From contig NZ_CTDZ01000009.1 of assembly GCF_001375555.1 (NCBI RefSeq), positions 1,419,758-1,483,757 on the forward strand: a DNA stretch of 64,000 nucleotides. The letters run 5' to 3'. Shown here in pieces: positions 58,803 through 64,000 of the stretch. Below the pieces are notes generated by a model, which was not told the origin of the DNA, made no database searches, and saw only the letters and a program-made list of their open reading frames with translations. Numbering within the stretch: the first letter of the stretch is position 1; each line of letters starts with the position of its first letter. Source of the stretch: Numidum massiliense (GTDB lineage: Bacteria; Bacillota; Bacilli; Thermoactinomycetales; Novibacillaceae). The translations under genes and the position numbers were made by a program.

Positions 58803-59564
58803 TTAATAAAAGCTGCCAAAGAAATTTTTAAACGACTGCCGCACCGTTTGCCGGTTGAGGTCGGCGAGTGACGTCGTGAGCGAAATTTCTTTCGGGCAGA
58901 CGCGGACACAGTTTTGTGCGTTGCCACATCCGGTTATGCCGTCTTGGCCCATAATCGTCTGCAACCGTTCTTCCTTATGCATGGCCCCGGTCGGGTGTGC
59001 GTTAAACAGGCGTACTTGCGATAGCGGCGCTGGCCCGATAAACGGCGACTTGTCGTTGTAGTTCGGACACGATTCCAAGCATAAACCGCACGTCATACAC
59101 TTCGACAGCTCGTACGCCCACTGGCGCTTGCGCTCGGGGAAGCGCGGTCCGGCGCCTAGATCGTGTGTGCCGTCAATCGGAATCCACGCCTTCACTTGTT
59201 TAAGCGCATCAAACATGCGGGAGCGATCGACTTTCAAATCGCGTATGACCGGAAATTTTGACAGCGGGGCGAGGCGGATCGGTTGTTCCAGTTGATCGAC
59301 GAGAGCCGAACACGCTTGACGCGGCTCGCCGTTAATGCGCATCGAACAGGCGCCGCACACTTCTTCTAAACAGACTGCTTCCCATTCGACAGGCGACGTC
59401 ACTTCGCCCGCCGCATTGACCGGATGTTTGCGAATCGCCATAAGTGCCGAGACGACATTCATGCTCGGACGGTACGGAATGACAAACCGCTCCTCGTACG
59501 GCTGCGCCGTTTCATTCTGCTGCCGCGTGACGATCAACTCAATCGTCTGTTTATTGTCTGCCAC
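58803..59564 (-). CDS. sdhB: succinate dehydrogenase/fumarate reductase iron-sulfur subunit
   Basis: This 253-residue subunit carries three clusters. The [2Fe-2S] ligands are in CLEEVCGACSMRINGEPRQAC, and two further groups, CMTCGLCLESCP and CGNAQNCVRVCP, hold the [4Fe-4S] and [3Fe-4S] centres. It passes electrons between SdhA and the membrane cytochrome SdhC. It starts with GTG 59564 after GAAGGAGGG and overlaps the sdhA end by 14 bases. It is the last gene of sdhCAB and a terminator follows. Confidence 0.96.
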   Translation of the reverse strand: MADNKQTIELIVTRQQNETAQPYEERFVIPYRPSMNVVSALMAIRKHPVNAAGEVTSPVEWEAVCLEEVCGACSMRINGEPRQACSALVDQLEQPIRLAPLSKFPVIRDLKVDRSRMFDALKQVKAWIPIDGTHDLGAGPRFPERKRQWAYELSKCMTCGLCLESCPNYNDKSPFIGPAPLSQVRLFNAHPTGAMHKEERLQTIMGQDGITGCGNAQNCVRVCPKEISLTTSLADLNRQTVRQSFKNFFGSFY

Positions 59565-61329
59565 TGTTATTTCCCTCCTTCTTATCGACAGAGTAGTCGC
59601 GCTTACGCGGTGCGATCAACGACGTATCGACCGCTTCATACGAAAACTCGGGGCCGTTTTTCTTACTGTTGTACGTAGCGATCGTCGTCTTCAACCACTC
59701 GTCGTCGTCGCGTTCCGGATACTCTGGTTTGTAGTGAGAGCCGCGGCTTTCATTGCGCAAGTACGCGCCCTGCGCGACGATGCGCGCCAACTGTAGCATG
59801 TATTTTAACTGGCGCGCAAACGATACGCTGCTGTTGCTAAACGTCGTCGTATCGTTAATGTTAATGTGTGCGAAACGCGCCATCAGTTCCTCAATTTGTT
59901 CGTCTGCGGCGCGTAGGCGCTTGTTTTCGCGCACGACGCCGACGTGACTCGTCATGACGCGACCGAGTGCATCGTGTAAGGCGAAAACATTTTCCGTCCC
60001 GTCAAGGCGGAGCAGCTCCTCGTATGCGTCTGTTTCGCGCCTTAGCTCGCGTTCAAAGACAGATACCGGAATCGCCTCTGCCGTCTTTTCCAACCCGCTC
60101 ACGTAGTTTAAGACGCTCGGACCGGCCACCATCCCACCGAACACAGCCGAAAGCAAAGAGTTCGCCCCGAGTCGGTTCGCCCCATGCAGCGAGTAGTCGC
60201 ATTCTCCTGCGGCGAACAGGCCCGGGATGTTCGTCATTTGTTGCTCATCGACCCAAATGCCGCCCATCGAATAGTGCGGGGCGGGAAAAATTTTCATCGG
60301 TATTTTGCGCGGGTCGTCTCCTGTAAATTTTTGATAAATGTCGAGCAACCCGCCTAACTTCACGTTTAATTCATCGTCCGGGATGTGCGACACGTCCAAG
60401 TACACCGCGTTTTCTCCGTCAATTCCTAAGCCGAGATCGACACACACGTGGAAAATCTCCCTAGCGGCGATGTCCCGCGGCACGAGGTTACCGTATGCGG
60501 GGTATTTTTCCTCTAGGAAGTACCACGGCTTCCCGTCTTTGTACGTCCAAATGCGGCCCCCTTCGCCGCGCGCCGACTCGCTCATGAGGCGGTTTTTGTC
60601 ATCGCCCGGCACCGCTGTCGGGTGGAATTGAATAAATTCGCCGTTCGCGTAATGAGCGCCTTGCGTGTACACTTTCGCCGCGGCATAGCCGGTATTAATC
60701 GTCGAATTCGTCGATTTTCCGTAAATGAGTCCTGGACCGCCGGTAGCAATAATGACCGCGTCGGCCGGAAAACTAACGATTTCCATCGTGCGTAAGTTTT
60801 GCGCGACGATGCCGCGACACACTCCAGCGTCGTCGATGACGACGGACAGAAACTCCCAGTTTTCATACTTGTTGACGAGGCCGTTCACTTCAGCCCGTCG
60901 CACTTGTTCGTCTAACGCATACATAAGCTGTTGACCGGTCGTCGCCCCAGCGAATGCGGTGCGACGATGCTTCGTACCGCCGAAGCGGCGTAAATCGATG
61001 AGCCCTTCCGGGGTGCGATTAAACATAACCCCCATGCGGTCGAATAAATAAATGATTTTTGGCGCTGCCTCACACATCGCCTTAACCGGCTTCTGGTTCG
61101 CTAAAAAATCGCCGCCGTAAATCGTATCGTCGAAATGTATGTCAGGTGAGTCGTTTTCCCCTTTCGTATTGATGGCGCCGTTAATGCCTCCCTGTGCACA
61201 TACGGAATGGGACCGTTTCACCGGAACGAGCGAAAACAAGTCGACGGTCACGCCCGCCTCCGTCAGTTTCAGCGTACTCATTAACCCAGCCAAACCTCCG
61301 CCGACAACGACAACTCTTCCTTTGCTCAC
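59551..61329 (-). CDS. sdhA: succinate dehydrogenase/fumarate reductase flavoprotein subunit
   Basis: This 592-residue subunit oxidises succinate to fumarate with covalently bound FAD. The FAD motif VVVGGGLAGLMSTLK is at residues 5-19, the flavinylation His is in KRSHSVCAQGGINGA, substrate residues lie in HPTAVPGDDKNRLMSE and the active-site Arg in NLVPRDIAAR; HYSMGGIWVDE and DYSLHGANRLGANSL follow. Length and pattern are those of the Bacillus type B enzyme. It starts with GTG 61329, after GTAGGAGGAG. A 39-bp tandem duplication separates it from sdhC. Confidence 0.97.
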   Translation of the reverse strand: MSKGRVVVVGGGLAGLMSTLKLTEAGVTVDLFSLVPVKRSHSVCAQGGINGAINTKGENDSPDIHFDDTIYGGDFLANQKPVKAMCEAAPKIIYLFDRMGVMFNRTPEGLIDLRRFGGTKHRRTAFAGATTGQQLMYALDEQVRRAEVNGLVNKYENWEFLSVVIDDAGVCRGIVAQNLRTMEIVSFPADAVIIATGGPGLIYGKSTNSTINTGYAAAKVYTQGAHYANGEFIQFHPTAVPGDDKNRLMSESARGEGGRIWTYKDGKPWYFLEEKYPAYGNLVPRDIAAREIFHVCVDLGLGIDGENAVYLDVSHIPDDELNVKLGGLLDIYQKFTGDDPRKIPMKIFPAPHYSMGGIWVDEQQMTNIPGLFAAGECDYSLHGANRLGANSLLSAVFGGMVAGPSVLNYVSGLEKTAEAIPVSVFERELRRETDAYEELLRLDGTENVFALHDALGRVMTSHVGVVRENKRLRAADEQIEELMARFAHININDTTTFSNSSVSFARQLKYMLQLARIVAQGAYLRNESRGSHYKPEYPERDDDEWLKTTIATYNSKKNGPEFSYEAVDTSLIAPRKRDYSVDKKEGNNSGRQ

Positions 61330-61363
61330 GATCGTCTCCTCCTACACAATTACTCGCTTCCTT

Positions 61364-61441
61364 GACTAGGACCTTCGTTGAACACGTTTTCCCCTACACG
61401 AAGACTAGGACCCCCGTTGAACACGTTTTCCACTACACGAA
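61364..61441. repeat. 39-bp tandem duplication between sdhC and sdhA
   Basis: 61364-61402 and 61403-61441 are near-identical copies (about three differences), both starting GACTAGGACC and ending CTACACGAA. The right copy contains the sdhC stop codon and last codons, so the duplication copied the sdhC 3' end and pushed sdhA further away. Confidence 0.9.
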
Positions 61442-62038
61442 TGCGAATAACGCCGACAAGCCAAACACTGTTATTGCGACGAAAAAAGCTCCCGAGACGT
61501 ACGCACTCACTTTTTGCGACTGCGGCGTCACCGTGATCCCCCAAGTGATGAAAAAGCCCCACAAACCGTTCGCAAAATGAAACGTCGCCGAAACGACGCC
61601 GATCACGTACAACGTCAAGTAAAGCGGATTGCTCACGATGTTGGCCATCATCTCAAAATTGACGGGTGCGCCCAGCGCCGCCTGTATACGCGTCCCCCAT
61701 ACGTGCCAAACGACGAACAGGAATAAAATAACGCCGCTCACGCGCTGTAACAGAAACATCCAATTGTGGAAAAAGCCATATGTGTTCACGTTTTGCTTCG
61801 CTTGTAGCGCAATGTACACGCCGTAAATCGCATGAAAAAGAAGCGGCAAAAAAATGACGACGACTTCTAAAAAATAGCGCAGCGGCAAATTGCCCATAAA
61901 ATTAGCAGCTGCGTTATAGGCGTCCGGTCCACGCGTTGCAAAAAAGTTGACTGTGAAATGAACGATTAAAAAGACGCCGACAGGTATAACCCCTAATAGC
62001 GAGTGAAGTTTACGGTAAAAAAATTCCCGCTTACCCAT
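61433..62038 (-). CDS. sdhC: succinate dehydrogenase cytochrome b558 subunit
   Basis: This 201-residue membrane subunit has five helices and binds two hemes; it links SdhAB to menaquinone. Conserved pieces include FFYRKLHSLLGVIPVGVFLIVH (heme His), LPLLFHAIYGVYIAL, and LFLFVVWHVWGTRIQ. ATG 62038 is chosen since GGGAGGAG lies directly upstream; the longer frame has no ribosome site. It heads the sdhCAB operon, 158 bases after aspA on the same strand. Confidence 0.95.
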   Translation of the reverse strand: MGKREFFYRKLHSLLGVIPVGVFLIVHFTVNFFATRGPDAYNAAANFMGNLPLRYFLEVVVIFLPLLFHAIYGVYIALQAKQNVNTYGFFHNWMFLLQRVSGVILFLFVVWHVWGTRIQAALGAPVNFEMMANIVSNPLYLTLYVIGVVSATFHFANGLWGFFITWGITVTPQSQKVSAYVSGAFFVAITVFGLSALFAFV

Positions 62039-62196
62039 GTCCTCTCCTCCCATTTTTCCCGATTGCCGCAACCCGACTGCCTCTAACTTTCGCTCCACAT
62101 CCGCCTCAACCGCCTATTAACATAAAAGCCTCTGCGGGACGAACCCTCCCCGCTTTTGCGCGGCAGAAGGGCCCGCTCGCAATCCTTATTTCCCGC

Positions 62197-63657
62197 TTAC
62201 TTTTTCAACAGTTCTTTGCCAGAGATGCCGGGGTGAGTCATCTCATACGGATCTAAAATCGTATGGAGTTCTTCCGCGCTAAGCACGTCACTTTCGAGGC
62301 ACAGGTCACGTACCGAGCGCCCCGTTTCGAGCGCTTGGCCCGCAAGGCGCGAAGCGGTCTCGTAACCGACGTGTGGATTGATCGCGGTGATGACGCCGAC
62401 GCTCCGCTCCACATATTCTTTCATCGTGTCCGCGTTTGCGGTAATACCGTCTAAACAGTACTCATCAAACACGCGTAAGACGTTCGTTAACACTTTAATC
62501 GATTGCAACAAGTTGAACACGAGCACCGGTTCCATCACGTTCAACTCGAACTGCCCTGCTTCCGAAGCTAAGCAAACCGTATGATCGTTACCGATCACTT
62601 GAAACGCGACCTGATTCAACACTTCGGCCATCACCGGGTTCACTTTCCCCGGCATGATCGACGAACCGGGTTGCCGGGCAGGTAGCGTTATTTCTGCCAA
62701 GCCGGCGCGCGGGCCTGAAGACATTAAGCGCAAGTCGTTCGCCATCTTCGATAAATTGATCGCACATATTTTGAGTGCCGCCGACACTTGCACGAGCCCA
62801 TCCGTATTTTGCGTCCCGTCGACGAGGTTGTCTGCCGTCTGGAACGGGTATCCGCTTATTTCTTGCATGTGAACGACGACTCGTTCAATGTACTTAGGGT
62901 CGGCATTTAGCCCAGTACCGACGGCAGTCGCCCCCATATTGACGGCGTACAGCCCGCGGCGTGCTTCTTCTATTCTTGCGATGTCCCGCGCGATCACTTG
63001 TCGGTAAGCGGCAAACTCTTGTCCGAGGCGGATCGGAATGGCGTCTTGCAAATGTGTGCGACCCATCTTAATTAAGCCGTCGAACGCCTGCGCTTTCCGC
63101 TGCAACGTCTGGTCGAGGGCTGCAAGGACCTCGAGTAAGCGGTCGAGCATTTCCAATGCCGCGAAGCGCACAGCTGTCGGAAAGGCGTCATTCGTCGACT
63201 GCGACATGTTGACGTGTGTATTCGGGCTCAACTGCCCGTAACTGCCTTTCGCTTTTCCTAACAGTTCCAACGCCCGGTTGGCGATCACTTCGTTGGCGTT
63301 CATATTGACCGAAGTCCCGGCGCCCCCTTGAATCGGGTCGACGATAAACTGGTCATGCCACTTGCCGTCGATCACTTCTTGCGCCGCTTGCACGATCGCC
63401 TCACCCATCGTCCGCTCCAGTTGCCCGACGTCCATGTTGGCCAGTGCCGCCGCTTTCTTCACGATGGCAATCCCTTTAATGAGTGACGGCTCTAAGGCGT
63501 AACCGGTAATCGGAAAGTTATCGACAGCGCGCAACGTCTGTACCCCGTAGTAAGCGTCTTGCGGTAGCTTGCGCTCACCTAAAAAGTCTTTCTCGATCCG
63601 GTAGTCGCAGTCTGTCGCTAAACGGTCTTCCCGCGCTTTTACCACTGTCTCCGTCAT
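62197..63657 (-). CDS. aspA: aspartate ammonia-lyase
   Basis: This 486-residue enzyme converts aspartate to fumarate and ammonia. The fumarase/aspartase signature GSSIMPGKVNPVMAEV is complete, and YRIEKDFLGERKLPQDAYYGVQTLRAVDNFPI opens the protein as in AspA. ATG 63657 follows GGGAGCGG; upstream in-frame residues were rejected because they overlap the spacer after dcuA. It lies 31 bases after a DcuA-type transporter gene, so aspartate uptake and fumarate supply are coupled, and sdhCAB follows. Confidence 0.95.
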   Translation of the reverse strand: MTETVVKAREDRLATDCDYRIEKDFLGERKLPQDAYYGVQTLRAVDNFPITGYALEPSLIKGIAIVKKAAALANMDVGQLERTMGEAIVQAAQEVIDGKWHDQFIVDPIQGGAGTSVNMNANEVIANRALELLGKAKGSYGQLSPNTHVNMSQSTNDAFPTAVRFAALEMLDRLLEVLAALDQTLQRKAQAFDGLIKMGRTHLQDAIPIRLGQEFAAYRQVIARDIARIEEARRGLYAVNMGATAVGTGLNADPKYIERVVVHMQEISGYPFQTADNLVDGTQNTDGLVQVSAALKICAINLSKMANDLRLMSSGPRAGLAEITLPARQPGSSIMPGKVNPVMAEVLNQVAFQVIGNDHTVCLASEAGQFELNVMEPVLVFNLLQSIKVLTNVLRVFDEYCLDGITANADTMKEYVERSVGVITAINPHVGYETASRLAGQALETGRSVRDLCLESDVLSAEELHTILDPYEMTHPGISGKELLKK

Positions 63658-63688
63658 TTTGGTCCGCTCCCATCCACTAAATATTTTT

Positions 63689-64000
63689 TTAAAACATAAA
63701 CGTAATAAGTAACATCCCAATGACAACTGCCGAAATCGTTGCTACGAGCCCGGGGAGCATGAAACTGTGGTTTAACACATACTTCCCGATACGCGTCGTT
63801 CCGGTGCGGTCAAAGTTGATCGCTGCGACAATCGGCCCGTAGTTCGGGATAAAGAAATACCCGTTGACCGCTGGAAACATCGCAATAAGTAAGGCTGGCG
63901 AAATACCTAGGGCGATCCCTAGTGGCATTAGCGCGCGCACGGTCGCCGCCTGACTGTTCAACAAAATGGAAAGGATAAACAAGGCGATCGCAAATAGCCA
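63689..64000 (-). CDS. anaerobic C4-dicarboxylate transporter DcuA/DcuB, C-terminal 103 residues
   Basis: The frame is open to the right edge of the window. It contains the conserved end of Dcu antiporters: [22 protein letters not shown] followed by [24 protein letters not shown] and a final membrane helix. Dcu carriers exchange aspartate, fumarate or malate for succinate, mainly under anaerobic conditions. Adjacent aspA supports an aspartate-to-fumarate route. DcuA and DcuB cannot be told apart from this end; aspA linkage favours DcuA. Confidence 0.9.
   Translation of the reverse strand, partial: WLFAIALFILSILLNSQAATVRALMPLGIALGISPALLIAMFPAVNGYFFIPNYGPIVAAINFDRTGTTRIGKYVLNHSFMLPGLVATISAVVIGMLLITFMF

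Overview
The window reads as chromosome of an endospore-forming Firmicute of the order Bacillales. It carries spoVK, spoVS and cotE, LexA with a Bacillus-type SOS box, Bacillus-type ribosome binding sites with many GTG/TTG starts, and the Bacillus gene order rny-ymdB-spoVS-//-miaB-ricA-cotE-//-mutS-mutL-//-miaA-hfq-spoVK-ynbB. Base composition looks close to half G+C, well above B. subtilis, so a Thermoactinomycetaceae/Paenibacillaceae-like lineage is my guess; this is inference and not proven here. No rRNA, tRNA or CRISPR array was seen.

Layout. 1-4.3 kb: a small HTH regulator with an apparent auto-operator, a stress-type short-chain dehydrogenase, a methyltransferase pair and the S1-domain protein CvfB. 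4.3-6.6 kb: a compact cell-cell signalling cassette, consisting of an Xre/TPR (RRNPP-type) receptor-regulator followed two bases later by a 39-codon secreted pro-peptide and preceded by an overlapping 17-aa upstream ORF; next to it is an AT-rich stretch holding a 33-bp copy of a piece of natB. 6.6-10.7 kb: natAB-like ABC exporter divergent from a LytTR response regulator and its kinase. 10.8-13 kb: cardiolipin synthase and an ECF sigma factor with no neighbouring anti-sigma gene. 13.2-17.2 kb: a complete, overlapping yhcEFGHI-type GntR/ABC operon with two matching palindromic operators. 17.7-24.4 kb: a respiratory molybdoenzyme operon, tatA - four-cluster Fe-S protein - NrfD membrane anchor - Tat-exported Mo catalytic subunit - TorD chaperone, preceded by a textbook sigma-54 (-24/-12) promoter. 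24.6-27.5 kb: DUF2339 polytopic membrane protein. 27.5-29.7 kb: an intact ISLre2-type insertion sequence with inverted ends and a 9-bp target duplication, flanked by gene debris. 29.6-34.3 kb: a three-gene sensory operon of substrate-binding protein, Cache/PAS histidine kinase and a sigma-54-activating response regulator. 34.5-39.4 kb: subtilase, HI0933-family flavoprotein, tyrosine recombinase, lexA. 39.7-58.5 kb: the conserved core block listed above, plus a putative amidoligase next to cotE/mutS and a membrane dipeptidase. 58.8-64 kb: sdhCAB, aspA and the 3' end of dcuA.

How it fits together. The most notable inferences are (1) the RRNPP receptor/pro-peptide pair as an undescribed quorum-sensing cassette and (2) the sigma-54 circuit, in which the sensory operon at 29.6-34.3 kb is the natural candidate to switch on the sigma-54 promoter of the molybdoenzyme operon 5 kb away. 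Together with dcuA-aspA-sdh (aspartate/fumarate/succinate metabolism), the window suggests a facultative anaerobe with alternative electron acceptors.
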